From: Symbiodinium natans
Lineage: Eukaryota > Sar > Dinophyceae > Suessiales > Symbiodiniaceae
NCBI GenBank assembly: GCA_905221605.1
Contig: CAJNDS010002404.1
Span: 234,425 to 298,424, forward strand
Direction: 5' to 3'
DNA: 64,000 nucleotides
The notes under the pieces were generated by a model. That model saw nothing but the letters and a program-made list of their open reading frames with translations, searched no databases and had not been told where the DNA came from. Positions 53,250-63,763 of this stretch are shown here, in pieces; position 1 is the first letter of the stretch; each line of letters starts with the position of its first letter. The translations under genes and the position numbers were made by a program.

Positions 53250-56200
53250 GCGTCATGGTTCGCGCGCTTGGTGTTGTGCGCACCGCGAACGCCTAAGGCT
53301 TCAAGAGCAGACGACGCGCTCTGCGGAGCTGCGACTGCCCCTTTGGCGCACGCTTCGCGCACCGCCCCCTCGGCTTGGGCATCAGTGAAAAACTGCCCAT
53401 CAATGACCCTACCCGTCCTAACAGTAAGATCATCCACGTAGGCTATCCACTCCTTAGTATACTTAAGGCGCCTACCTCTGCCGGGGGCATAGGCCCTATC
53501 AACCACAAAGTTGAAATCATCTGGGCCGTTAATCGGGCCAAAGGTGAGGCCGACAGGGAGATATTTCCCTGATCTTGCCACAATGGCCAACACCTCGCGA
53601 GCACGCTTGGTGTTCCTAATTTGATTAAACCCACTAACCGCATCCACGAAGGTATACCAAACCGAACCTACTGCGGCGGCGAGCACATCGCTACCCCGCC
53701 GACAATAGTACGTGGAGCGCTTAATTCGGGCATTCACACGGCGGTAGTCAACCACCAAGCGTCGCTTCCTATGCCGCTTGTAGCTGGGCATTTCCTTGGT
53801 CGGAAACGGCGCAGATCCCCAAGCCGAGCTGCCGCGGATCAACTGACCCCGCTTGCATTCTTCTTCAAGCTTGTCGTCGACCCATTGCGCGGACTCGCCC
53901 CTCAGACTGTGAGGCTGGGACGAGACCGGCGGCCCGGTGGGGATGCAGTCATGGGCGAACTTCCTGACCGTGGTCCTGGTGGTGTCCTCCACCCAGAACC
54001 CAGCGGCCTTTCGCCGTACGACCTCCCTGACGGCTGCGATGTCAGCATCGGTCAGCCCTGGTCTGGTTGGTCCAGGCTCGATCTTCAAACCCGACCATAC
54101 GAGGTCTCTATAGGCCTCGGTGCGCCTAGGATCCTCCGCGACCTTCTCGCCCGCAAGAGCATAGACCTCAAGGTCAGCCCGGACGGAATCCCAGTCCTTG
54201 GCGTCCGCCTTGGTTCGCCAAAACGCTTCCTTCTCAGCGGCGTACTTATCCACCTCCTTATCCAGCTCCGCACGCTCTGCTGGCGTGAGGTCCTCGCCCG
54301 AGCGCACGTCCGGGAGGGGAACGACTGGAGAGGGCTGTGGCGCAGCCGCGGCGCTATCCGCACCCGCAGTGGCTGGAAAGCTTTCAACTGCAGCGGTGCA
54401 CAGCTCTTCTGCGCCCCTCAGACCAAGGTCCTGGAGCGATGCGCAGAAAGCCGCCCCTATGAGGTTGTAGTCGGCTTGCGCGCGCCCAACGTGCTTGTGC
54501 TGCACTGCGCCTAACGCATCCGGCCTACTACACCTCAAACCTACCGATTCTAAGCTGAAATCGGCGAGCCACAGGGCCCCGCTCTCAACGAGGTTGCCGC
54601 GGCCACTGGCCCGCGCGAACTGGCATATGTCAGCCCGCACGAAAGCCCAAGGCCAGCGTGGCTCTGCGAGCGTCCCAAACAAGGCGCCCCACTCCTCTAG
54701 CCGCCAGGGTTCCCACTCGCCTTTTTGTGCCTGCAAATGCAGCGCGACGTGGGCGCCCGCGCGCGTGCGTTCCTGCGCACACCGGACGACTAGCTGAAGG
54801 AAAGCTCGGGGCACATTCTTGCCCTCAAGCCCAATCACGAGCACCTTCAGCTCTGCGCGCGAAACAGCGCCGCTAATTGCCTCTAAGTGCCCTTCTGCGG
54901 CCAGGTTCCAGGCGATCCCGTAGGCCTGCTTGCCTTGCACAAAAGCTGGAACAACCCTGTACCCGTGCCTCCTAGCCGCGTCGGAAACGACCGCGTCACC
55001 CCAAGCAACCTCTAAGACATCGGCAACCCCTCCAAGGAAATACTGCCGGAACCAACCCTCGACAGCACCCGACTCTGGGGAAGCCCTAGGCTGCAACACG
55101 CGGGGTTCCGCGACCAAGAGGTCCGCGAGGGCCTCTCGGATCGAGAGCACACCCGTGCTGGCGCGAGACGCTCTCTCGAGCGTCCTGTCCTGCAACGAGT
55201 ACGCTCCCTTGTCCAACTTTCTGGCCGAGGCTGCAGCAAGCGCGCCGTCGCGGTTCAGGTCGATCTTGGAAATGATCTCCCTGACGGAAACCGCTTCGTG
55301 GGCCGGACGAGTCCCCTCTGAAAGCGCGAGCGCACCGTCCTCGGCGATGAATGCAAGCCGCCATTTGACGCGAACCCCGCTGGCGTCGGGGAGATAGCGG
55401 TGCACGCCGACCTGCGCACGGGCAGCATCTACCTGCGTAACCCGTCCTAACCTGCACACCTTAGGGCCTCCACCTACACCCCGATAGGCAATGCGGTCGC
55501 CAAGGCGGAGGACAAAGTCCCTCCCGCGCCTGGTCAGCGTGAACTCCACTTGCTTGGCGTCGCCTTGAACCTGTTGCCCTAAGCTGGGGCGAGACGAGCC
55601 GTCCCCGCCGGTTCCATCGTCCTCAAAGACGACCGGCTCGCGGGATTCCGCGCCATCTGCATCCGCAGGAACAAGAATGCAGTCTTCTGCGTGCGCCTCC
55701 ATCGGGCCGCGCCGGGCGGAAGAAGTACCCCCCGACTCCATCGACACGGGCTCCAAGGTGAGCCTGTGGCCCTTGACTTCCAACACGCGCCAGGGGCCGG
55801 TCAGACCCGGTTTCCAAGGCACACGCCCCGCCCCCTCTGAACGGGCCCTCGGAGCGTTCCAGACCACTCGGTCGCCTGGCTTAAGGTCCACAGTGCGCCT
55901 ATGGCGATTTGCAAGTTTCGCCCGCGCTTCTGAAGACCGCGTCCAGTGCTCTCGGACCGCAGCAGCTAGTTCCGAGAACTGCTTAAACTGGCTCCGAGCC
56001 CAATCAGAGATGGGTTCGAACTGCAAGGCGTCTCGCAGGACGTCCTTTTCAAGTGGTAGAGCGAGCGACCAGCTCCGCTCTAGGTCCCTCGGGGTATACC
56101 CGTGGGGTCCCGGAGTGTTATCTATGACGTACTCCGCCACCACGAGCCAATCCGACCAAGCTTCGGAAAGGGAGGCGCCGACTTGCCTGACGACCGCCCC

Positions 56201-56866
56201 CAACACCTTTTGAACTTCTTGGTGGACCCGCTCGTTTGCGCCTAACTCACAAGGCCTCAAGGGCGCGCTGAACCGCCACTCGGTCCCAAGCATAGCGCTG
56301 AGTTCTGCCATGAGCGCATTCTTGAACTCTGGCCCTCTATCCGACCTGATGAGGCTCGGGATCGTCCTGCTGCGAAGCACACAGCGCACGAACGCCCTCC
56401 TGACTTCAGCATGAGTCAGAGACCTCATCGGCTCGAGGAGGACAGCATGACTGAGGCAATCGAAGTACGTAAGCGAGTACCTATGCCCCTCCCTGTCCTC
56501 TCGGTTCGGACCTTCACAGTCCACGCTGACTTCCTGCCAGCATGTCTCGGCGCCACATTTGACCGCACGAGCTTCAACCTTCGTCGGTCGAGAGCGGCCT
56601 TTAATGCAAGCGAGACATTTGGCGACCCAGGTCCGCGCATCTTTCTCTAAGTCGGGCCACCAGACTGCCCTCTCTAGCAGCTTGACGGTAACCTCAGCAG
56701 ACCTATGGGCCCCAAGGACTCCACAGTGGACTGAATTGTAGCAAGCGCGGCGCCAGGTCACCCCATTCGCGCCCGCAGCCCCGTTGGGAACCACTGGGAC
56801 AACGACGGTTTGACCCGTCCTGAGGGTCACCTCGCGCTCGAGCAACCCGTCTCCGGATATCTCCAT
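53250..56866 (-). CDS. gypsy-type polyprotein part: integrase, MTase-like domain, RT
   Basis: One uninterrupted minus frame. Integrase: HCGVLGAHRSAEV...CLACIKG zinc finger, then Asp at about 56520 (EVSVDCEGP), Asp at about 56340 (LIRSDRGPEFKN) and Glu at about 56232 (GANERVHQEVQK). This gives D59D35E spacing, followed by GDRVVWNAPRAR and GPWRVLEVKGHRLTLEP, a typical integrase tail. About 55035-54420 has a Rossmann-like stretch starting ADVLEVAWGDAVVSDAARRH and ending FVRADICQFARASGRGNLVE, reminiscent of degenerate C5-methyltransferase domains. RT: GQLIRGSSAWGSAPF, RRLVVDYRRVNARI, FVDAVSGFNQI, GLTFGPINGPDDFNFVVDRA and AYVDD (53429-53440), of Ty3/gypsy type. Coding ends near 53250 without RNase H. 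Gypsy-type RT after integrase is unusual. Confidence 0.7.
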
Positions 56867-58794
56867 TGGCGGCTCTGGCTTGCGAATCGAGCCCGCCAAT
56901 GAGGGATCGCGCCGGCCAAGAGAAGGTTTGGAGCTCCCCGTCCGATGTGCCAGTTGAAGCCGTGGGGCCGCGTTCCCCAGGGCTCCCACAGCCTGCGACT
57001 GCAAGTGGGTTGGGGGTAGGATTGGACCGTGGAGGTTTGCACACTGCTGAGGTTGCAGGTGGTCCTTCCGCGGCCCGTGTCCTGGGCGCGAAGGACGGCG
57101 ATTCCCCTTTGCGCGCGAAGCTTGCTGCGCTAGAGATGGAGATAGAAGCCCTGAAGCGAGGCTCAGACGGCGGAGGTTCGCAGACCGGGTCCCAACACCC
57201 GGCGGGCGATCTCGCCGCCGCACTCGCCGCCCAAACTGAGGCGCTGAAAGAAGCGTTAGCGCAGAGGGGCGGGCAAAGCTCCATAACTACGGTCAAAACT
57301 GACCTCACGTGGCCGACGCTGACCGACGACAAGTCGGACGCGCGAGACGTTGTCCTGTTCTACGAGGAGTTCGAGGACGTCTGCGCGCTGGCCAACAACT
57401 GTCGCGGTATGAGTGCGCGCGAAAAGCTGTTAGCGCTACGCGGGCGCTGCCGCGGCTCGCGCATGAAGACGTACACGAACGCGTACCGCGCAGCGTGGAA
57501 ATCGGGAGAGGTTCTCTCAGATCCACAGGCGGTGTATGACCGCATCAAGAACAAACACTTGATGTTCGGGGAATCGCGGGAGGAAAGAGAAGTCCGCGTG
57601 GATGGTGAGCACGCCTCTCTCGCTAAGGGTAAGCTCACAGGCCACCAATTCGAGCCTTTGTTTGAGGCCTCGATCGCGGACCTTGAGGCAGTAGGTCTCG
57701 GGAAGACCCCTCGAGAGTTGTATCTCTCATACCTCCGCAAGATGCCCCCTTATCTCCAAAAGGAGATCCGGAACGACAAAAGGTTGTGGCCTGGCGACCC
57801 CAAGGATGGCGGGTTGCGAGGACCGCAGACTTGGGAGGAGAGCCACAAAGTCGTTCTGGAGTACGAGCAGAGAGAAGCAGCGCACAGGGCTGTTTCCCAC
57901 TCTGTGTACACTGCCACCGGTTCGCAGAGCGCGGACCCGGCGGTCGCGCTGGCTGAGGCTCAGAAGGAGATTAAGAGTCTCAAGGCCGCTGCGAAGGCTG
58001 CTGCGAAAGGAGCAGCTGCCGCGGCCAAAGCTGGCGCGGACCAGACGTATGCTGCTACGTCGAAGGGAGCTGGCAAAGGAGCGGACAAGAAGATCTGCTT
58101 CCACTTTCGCGATCATGGGAATTGCCCGAAAGGGGATGCCTGCCCGTACAGCCACGACAAGGAGCTTCGCAGAAAAGCTCTCGCGGCCAAAAAGGGTGAC
58201 CAAACCTTTGCCACTGCGAAAGGTAAAGGCAAAGGGAAGGGAGGTGGCAAGGCAAAAGCCAACGCAAAGCCTAAGGCTGCGGCCAAAGGCGCGGCAAAGC
58301 CACCAGGCACCGTTTGCCCCTTTTTCTCCAAGAATGGGTCGTGCAAGACAGGAGCCAGCTGCGACATGGTCCACAACCTGACGACCTCAGGAGGGACGCC
58401 GGCCTTGCCTGCCAACTGGGCCCCGCCCTCCGGTGCTTCCATGTCTAACCCCTTCGCCGCGTTCAGTGTCCAGATAGGCAGCTCAGGCGTCCAGGCAGGC
58501 GTCTTAGGAGCCGCAGGACACGCCGCGGTGCAGCAGCACGCGCTTCCGTTAAGCAAGGGCGGGCGGGACAAGTTCGCCACCTTGGACGATCTGCCGAAGG
58601 ACTGGTGGAACCTGGCGGACAACGAGCCAGGAGGCTACCAGTACAGGACGGTGGTCCAGGTCCTCGACCGTAAGGTCGAGTGCATGCTTGACGGTTGCGC
58701 CGGCGCAAACCACGTGACTGAGGAACTCGTGGTAGGCATGATGAACCGGGCTGCAGAGCTTGGGATCGGCACTGAGGATGGTCGTGAGACTTGA
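56866..58794 (+). CDS. gypsy-side gag with two CCCH fingers and start of protease
   Basis: 642 codons if counted from 56866; the first ATG is 56899. A coiled-coil-like segment (RAKLAALEMEIEALKRG) precedes a capsid-like region (DVVLFYEEFEDVCALANNCR, LYLSYLRKMPPYLQKEIRND). Two CCCH fingers follow: CFHFRDHGNCPKGDACPYSH (CX8CX5CX3H) and CPFFSKNGSCKTGASCDMVH (CX7CX5CX3H), separated by Lys/Ala/Gly-rich linkers. The frame ends shortly after VECMLDGCAGANHVTEELV, the protease active-site region, where D-G-C stands in place of D-T/S-G. It abuts the oppositely oriented integrase frame at about 56866 and overlaps pol by 35 nt in the +1 frame. Confidence 0.75.
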   Translation: MAALACESSPPMRDRAGQEKVWSSPSDVPVEAVGPRSPGLPQPATASGLGVGLDRGGLHTAEVAGGPSAARVLGAKDGDSPLRAKLAALEMEIEALKRGSDGGGSQTGSQHPAGDLAAALAAQTEALKEALAQRGGQSSITTVKTDLTWPTLTDDKSDARDVVLFYEEFEDVCALANNCRGMSAREKLLALRGRCRGSRMKTYTNAYRAAWKSGEVLSDPQAVYDRIKNKHLMFGESREEREVRVDGEHASLAKGKLTGHQFEPLFEASIADLEAVGLGKTPRELYLSYLRKMPPYLQKEIRNDKRLWPGDPKDGGLRGPQTWEESHKVVLEYEQREAAHRAVSHSVYTATGSQSADPAVALAEAQKEIKSLKAAAKAAAKGAAAAAKAGADQTYAATSKGAGKGADKKICFHFRDHGNCPKGDACPYSHDKELRRKALAAKKGDQTFATAKGKGKGKGGGKAKANAKPKAAAKGAAKPPGTVCPFFSKNGSCKTGASCDMVHNLTTSGGTPALPANWAPPSGASMSNPFAAFSVQIGSSGVQAGVLGAAGHAAVQQHALPLSKGGRDKFATLDDLPKDWWNLADNEPGGYQYRTVVQVLDRKVECMLDGCAGANHVTEELVVGMMNRAAELGIGTEDGRET

Positions 58795-61700
58795 GAAGTG
58801 GGTCCACCCCGAATATGTGCATGGAATTGCTTCGGGAGCCCCAGTTCCTTTGAAGGGGGCAGCAGTCTTGCGCGTCACGCTGCTGGAAGGCAAAACGGCG
58901 GACGACTGTCGCCCCAACACCGAAATTTTCGTGCGATGTAAAATCGCGGCCAGGGGTACGTCCGATTGGCACGGACTTATCCTCGGCGGCAGAGCGCTGG
59001 ACTGCGCCGGAAGGATGGGCTTGGGATTCAGGCCGGGTCCCGACTTTCATGTCCTCGACACGCTGGGAATCAGGATGCCCAGATGTGAGGATCACAGTAG
59101 GACTCGGAAGGACAGGGCCTATGCCTTTGAAGCGCGGTTGTCAAGCCTGGACGACGCGTCATGCACCGAGCCTGGGGGCGGAAGTCGTGAGCTTCTCCGC
59201 TATGACGGGGAAGAGCCGCTCGAGCTCTCGCCAGGTGATGGGGTGCTGGTGCCAGTCGTGCGGGAGTCAGGAGTCTCCGCAGAGGGATCCCTGTCCGAGG
59301 TTGTGCTTCCGGTTGAGTGTGGGGTTGAGGCTGTGCCAGGTCTCTGGCCCACAGGAGAGGGTAAAGGGTTTGTTTTGCTTGCAGCCCAAGAGTGTGATCA
59401 CTCTCTCCAGCCAGGCGAGGTTGTTGCGGAAGTGCGTTCCGGCCTCGTCAGCACTGCGGCTTGTGGTTGTGGCGCGATTGAGACGGTGTTCGAGTCAGAG
59501 CCGTCTCCGCAGGCATGTGCGGATTGTGGGGTCGCCGTTGCTTCGGTTGACCATGACCCGTGCTTTGCTTGCGGGTCCGCGTCCAGGGCCGCGGCAAGAA
59601 GCTTCCAAGGTTGTTCCTCGTGTGCGCGGTCCTTTGGGCGGCTGCGTACCGGCGCCAGGATCGGTGTGCTATCGGTCCTTGCTGCGGTGACTGTTCTCGC
59701 TTCGGTGTGGGGCGGGAGCGGCCCGGTTGGGCGCCCTGTTGAGGAGCCTGGAGTGCTTACTTGCTTGGACCACCTTCCAAGCGTCGACAGCTGGTGGGAG
59801 GCGCCAGGTGGTTACGCGTCTGTGTGGGGTAGGCGCCCTGCGCAGAAGGACCTTGGGACCGTGGCGGTCGAGAAGGCGCCTTACGAAACGTGCTTGCTTC
59901 AGCGCGCAGGTGAGGCGTGGCGTCTTTGGGACACGAGGGATTTGCGTGTGGCGGAAAGCGTTGCGTGCAGCGATGAGGTTCCCGTCACCGAACGCCTCGC
60001 GGTCTTTAGGACGCGCAAGGGGCCACGCTGGGCTGGCTGGCGTGAGGGATCGGCCACGGCTGGAAGAGGCGCAAGTGACGCTGTGCGCCCAGCAGACGCG
60101 GTCGACACGGCGCGCTGCCCGAGCTATCATATCGTGGAGAGCTGGGACATCGATAAGATGATCGAGGAGCCTCCAACGGACTATTATTATGAGCAGCTCG
60201 CGGCAGATATGCGCGCCCGGCACCCTAAGGCGTGCCCGCACCTCCTCGACCACCTCGTTTCCTTAGAGGGTTTCCTAGATAAGTCAATCTTGTTTGGGTT
60301 CTCGTTTGGGATCAGTAAGGCCGAAGTTTGTGTCTCCAAAGGCAAGCTCCTAGGACACAACATTGGGCGGGACGGGAGTTCGCCTGACGAAGAGCGTTGT
60401 CAGGCGGTGATTGACTTTCCCCCGCTCTGGGAGAAGCTTCACATTCAGCAATTTTTGGGTTGCGCAAATTGGTTGCGCGGCTACCTGCCTGTTGAGTATG
60501 GGCACGCAGCCAAGATTTTAGGGCAGTGGCAGAAGCCAGGCGCCGTCTTTCCTGAAGGCGGGCTGGGCTCAGCCGCCACCGAGGGTTGCAAAGCCTTTAA
60601 AGCGATTAAGCGCATGATGCAGAACCGCATCAATTTGGCTACCTTCGATGAGGCCTCTGCTGCGGATGGGTCGTGTCCCCTTGAGCAGATCGCGGATGCG
60701 TCGGGCATCGCGGTAGGGGGCAGCGTCGTGCAGATGACGCGTGACTTGAGTCAGCTCAAAGTGCTTATGACGCACTCAAAGAGCTTGACCCCCGCGCAGC
60801 AAAACTGGCCGCCCTTGATACAGGAGGCGTTTGCCCAGCTCGAGGTAAAGCGGGCGACACGCCGCATGTTTGGCTCTATTCGGACTCTGTGTTGGACAGA
60901 TCATGCCAACCTTACCCGAGCGCAAACGTCGGACATCGGAATGGATCCGAAACTCGTCCGGTGGGTTGCGGAAATCCTTATGGATGGGTCCGAAATAAGG
61001 AGCCTTAGCGGTCGCTCAGCGACGCTGGGTGACAGTTTTAGCCGCAATCCCAAAGATCGGGATGCGCTCCTTGCGGCGAGGACGAAAGATCTCGAGGGCC
61101 TTTCGGGCCAACTCCGAGGTTTCGACCTGGACCAGTACCTCGGAGAGGGTACTGAGGGTGACGGACCCGTGCCCTGGGCGGTCGGCAACGACGCCGTCCC
61201 AGAGCCTGCGGGCCGTGTCCAGGCCGCGGCTGTGCCGATGTGCGTCGTCGCAGCCCTTCCGGTGCGCGTCATGGTTGTCTTTGACTACGCGCGTTGGAAA
61301 GAGCAGGACGCAGAGCTGACTGAGATCAGGCGCGTTTTTCAAGCGAGCCTCCCTGGAGTTTCTGTGGCTGTCAGGGGTTGTTGGGGTCCGTTTGAGGATA
61401 CCGACGGGCTTGCCTCGCATTTTGATTGCGGGGCCGGCAGGCTCGCAGGGACCAAGAAGATCAAGCGGATCAGGGTCGACTTGCTTACTTCGTGTGCCAA
61501 GGTTCTTAGGGAAGCTTCGGGGTTTCGTCCGCAATTCCTCGTAGGACTAGGGCAAGGCGGGCTTGTCACAGCCGTCCTTAGGTGGCCTTTGGTTGTTGAG
61601 CTCACGCTCCAAGCAAGGAACCTGCAGCGCAAGGAAGCCAGGGCTGTAGGAGAGGCTTGGGCAGGCATCAAGGCTATCTGGGCGGTGCGGCCACGCCTTT

Positions 61701-63010
61701 GGCGCACGCAGCAAGGCCACTTGGAAGTGGCCGAGGCTTGTCCGGAACTCAAGAAGGATTTTCCGGAGCCTCCCCTGCGAGGTTTTGGGATCGTAGGGAA
61801 GCAGGCATTGGGGGCGGAGGTTCTGCGGTCCTTGAGGCTGGACGCGGTTCGTTCCATTGATGATGCCAGCATTAGAGGGATGCTGGACGAACCGTCACGA
61901 CCCCTCTGGGACCATGAGGGTCTGTGCATCTGCGGCAAGCGGACCTACCTGTTTTCTCGCTGCCCCGCCTGCATCGAGAAAGAGGCAGTCGATATCTCGG
62001 TAGAGATAGCCGAGCGGGAGGAGCCCGAACCTCCGCTTGAGGGCGACCTTGAGGCCCATGAGGTGGGCCTAGAGGTCAACTCCGTCCTTGCAACTTTGGA
62101 TAGGACAGGAGGTTTGGTTAGGGTTAGGTCCTCAACCATCCAGCAATGGGCGGTAGGGTTTAGGACTACGCCCAAAGATGCTCCAGTTCCCACTGCATAT
62201 GGCATGCTGAGTGGGAAGATATGGAAGAAGAGCCATTCCATGAAGCTCAGCCTCGGCTCCCAGCACAAGGATCTTTCCAAGTGGGGCGATGTGAAGCCTT
62301 ACTGGACCACATGGGTGGTTAGAGAAGATGGTGCTGTGGTGGCGGGGCACAACTGCTCGCCCCTGAATGTGGTTCAGGGCGACATCGTCGTGCATTGGTC
62401 GTCAGTGGTGAACTGGCACGGCCACAGACATGTCGTGAATGAGCAGTGTGAAGTGCTCTGGAGGTCTAATGGTAAAGAGGTTACCTTAGACCCCTCCTTC
62501 GGCAAGCTGATAGCCCTTGTGGGTAGGGTTACTCAGGTCATTGGCTGGCGGGCAACCGGAGAAGCTTCGGATCCCCGCAGTTCTACCCGGCAGGCGTCAA
62601 GGGTCCTTGCTCAATTCTCTTCGTCCAACGAGGGCGCAGAAGGGCATTGGACCGCGGGCGCTATCAGTCGCGGGAAGAATGCCAATGAGTGCAAGCTGAA
62701 GGGTAGAGTTTTGGCGTTTATGGGTGAAGAGCACAAGGGCCCTGCAGTGGTTCTAGAGCTCGTTAGCCATAGCCCCATCCTGTGCATTTGGGACCATTCC
62801 TCAACCAAGGTCAAGGTCGAGTTTAAGGGCGGTGTTCCGTCTTTGAGCCTGATCGCGGAGGAGGACGAAAATCGTCGTGAGCAGCTTGCGGTCGAGGCAA
62901 GGGACGCGGCGAACATTTCGGAGTTCCGAGTCACGGGATCCCTTCGTATCGAGCTTTCTTTTCCCCCTAACGCGAGGATAAGCTCCCCGATGCATTGGAT
63001 TTCGCGCTGA
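58760..63010 (+). CDS. gypsy-side pol: protease, accessory region, RNase H, zinc ribbons
   Basis: A 1416-codon frame opening inside the protease (KWVHPEYVHGIASGAPVPLK, then LGFRPGPDFHVLDTLGIRMP) in the +1 frame relative to gag. A region of CxxC pairs (CADCGVAVASVDHDPCFACG, about 59515-59580) and a hydrophobic stretch follow. At 60280-61050 comes the RT-connection/RNase H part: GISKAEVCVSKGKLLGHNIG, IQQFLGCANWLRGYLPVEYG, IADASGIAVGGSVVQ, TLCWTDHANLTRAQT and GDSFSRNPKD. The RT palm (YVDD) is absent from this frame. A C4 ribbon, CICGKRTYLFSRCPAC, lies at about 61925-61975. Real coding probably stops near 62950, where the opposing gag begins. A missing RT with everything else in frame suggests a deletion derivative. 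Confidence 0.7.
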   Translation: MGSALRMVVRLEKWVHPEYVHGIASGAPVPLKGAAVLRVTLLEGKTADDCRPNTEIFVRCKIAARGTSDWHGLILGGRALDCAGRMGLGFRPGPDFHVLDTLGIRMPRCEDHSRTRKDRAYAFEARLSSLDDASCTEPGGGSRELLRYDGEEPLELSPGDGVLVPVVRESGVSAEGSLSEVVLPVECGVEAVPGLWPTGEGKGFVLLAAQECDHSLQPGEVVAEVRSGLVSTAACGCGAIETVFESEPSPQACADCGVAVASVDHDPCFACGSASRAAARSFQGCSSCARSFGRLRTGARIGVLSVLAAVTVLASVWGGSGPVGRPVEEPGVLTCLDHLPSVDSWWEAPGGYASVWGRRPAQKDLGTVAVEKAPYETCLLQRAGEAWRLWDTRDLRVAESVACSDEVPVTERLAVFRTRKGPRWAGWREGSATAGRGASDAVRPADAVDTARCPSYHIVESWDIDKMIEEPPTDYYYEQLAADMRARHPKACPHLLDHLVSLEGFLDKSILFGFSFGISKAEVCVSKGKLLGHNIGRDGSSPDEERCQAVIDFPPLWEKLHIQQFLGCANWLRGYLPVEYGHAAKILGQWQKPGAVFPEGGLGSAATEGCKAFKAIKRMMQNRINLATFDEASAADGSCPLEQIADASGIAVGGSVVQMTRDLSQLKVLMTHSKSLTPAQQNWPPLIQEAFAQLEVKRATRRMFGSIRTLCWTDHANLTRAQTSDIGMDPKLVRWVAEILMDGSEIRSLSGRSATLGDSFSRNPKDRDALLAARTKDLEGLSGQLRGFDLDQYLGEGTEGDGPVPWAVGNDAVPEPAGRVQAAAVPMCVVAALPVRVMVVFDYARWKEQDAELTEIRRVFQASLPGVSVAVRGCWGPFEDTDGLASHFDCGAGRLAGTKKIKRIRVDLLTSCAKVLREASGFRPQFLVGLGQGGLVTAVLRWPLVVELTLQARNLQRKEARAVGEAWAGIKAIWAVRPRLWRTQQGHLEVAEACPELKKDFPEPPLRGFGIVGKQALGAEVLRSLRLDAVRSIDDASIRGMLDEPSRPLWDHEGLCICGKRTYLFSRCPACIEKEAVDISVEIAEREEPEPPLEGDLEAHEVGLEVNSVLATLDRTGGLVRVRSSTIQQWAVGFRTTPKDAPVPTAYGMLSGKIWKKSHSMKLSLGSQHKDLSKWGDVKPYWTTWVVREDGAVVAGHNCSPLNVVQGDIVVHWSSVVNWHGHRHVVNEQCEVLWRSNGKEVTLDPSFGKLIALVGRVTQVIGWRATGEASDPRSSTRQASRVLAQFSSSNEGAEGHWTAGAISRGKNANECKLKGRVLAFMGEEHKGPAVVLELVSHSPILCIWDHSSTKVKVEFKGGVPSLSLIAEEDENRREQLAVEARDAANISEFRVTGSLRIELSFPPNARISSPMHWISR

Positions 63011-63741
63011 ATCTCCTCTGCGTCTTCGGGGTCCTCGCCACCGCGCAAAGCCGCGACCGAGAACCTGGTCCGCAGCCGACGGACCATCTTCGTAGGATGC
63101 CAGTCCCCGCCTATCTTGGAGAACTCATCCGCAAGGAGGGTGGCTTTGGTGCTTAAGGCGTCAAGGTCACGGGAGCTCACCGTGACTCCATGCGCTTTCA
63201 GCGCGAGGACGATCCGCGAAACGCGCGTCAAGTAGTCCGCGACCGGTTCTTGGTCTGGACGGAAAATCGCGCGCAGCTCCGCCTGCAAGCCCTCTGCGGT
63301 GCCTGGCACTGAACCTGCTGTCGACGGCGGACCGGACGGTCCCGCCGGGCGGGACCCTGGTGCCGTAGCAGGGACATAGGCAGCACCGGTAGGGACCATG
63401 GCCAGCTCCCTAGCCGCGGCGCTGACGTCCACCCGCGGCGGACTGTCGCCTCCAGCGCCCGAGGCCTCAGGGACTAGCTCGGAGTCCTCTTCTTCTTCCT
63501 CTTCATCCTCGTCCTCCTCTTCGGCGTCATGGAGGAACTTCATGACTTTCCGCCAGAGAGCCGCCTCTTGCTCTGGCGTAGTGCTGACCCCATCCCGCTT
63601 GGACAATGGACGGCTGCCAGTCTCCCTACGCCACTTAAGCCAAGCGACGTAGCTCATCCGCTCGGGATAGGGAACGTCTCCACCCTCGATAGCTTCGAGG
63701 AGGGTGACGCCCTCAGCCTGACCTGCAACCTCTGCGGACAT
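62990..63741 (-). CDS. gag-like protein N-terminal part (minus strand)
   Basis: Starts ATG at 63739-63741 (MSAEVAGQAEGVTLLEAIEG) and includes YVAWLKWRRETGSRPLSKRD, a long Glu/Asp run (63490-63525), a Pro/Gly-rich linker, and a capsid-like part: LQAELRAIFRPDQEPVADYL, TKATLLADEFSKIGGDWHPT and EEIQREIQCIGELILALG. The frame continues to 62611 but only as the shadow of pol after about 62990. It differs from the plus-strand gag, so it belongs to another element cut at this junction. The fingers expected downstream are missing. Confidence 0.55.
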
Positions 63742-63763
63742 TGCCGCAACACAAGGCGAAAAG

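Noticed and set aside
56867-57223. N-terminal 119 codons of the 1702-codon minus frame
   Set aside because: Opposite the gag coding sequence and without domain content; the integrase part starts at about 56866.
62611-62989. C-terminal part of the minus-strand gag frame
   Set aside because: Antisense of the plus-strand pol end, which has the more protein-like sequence there.
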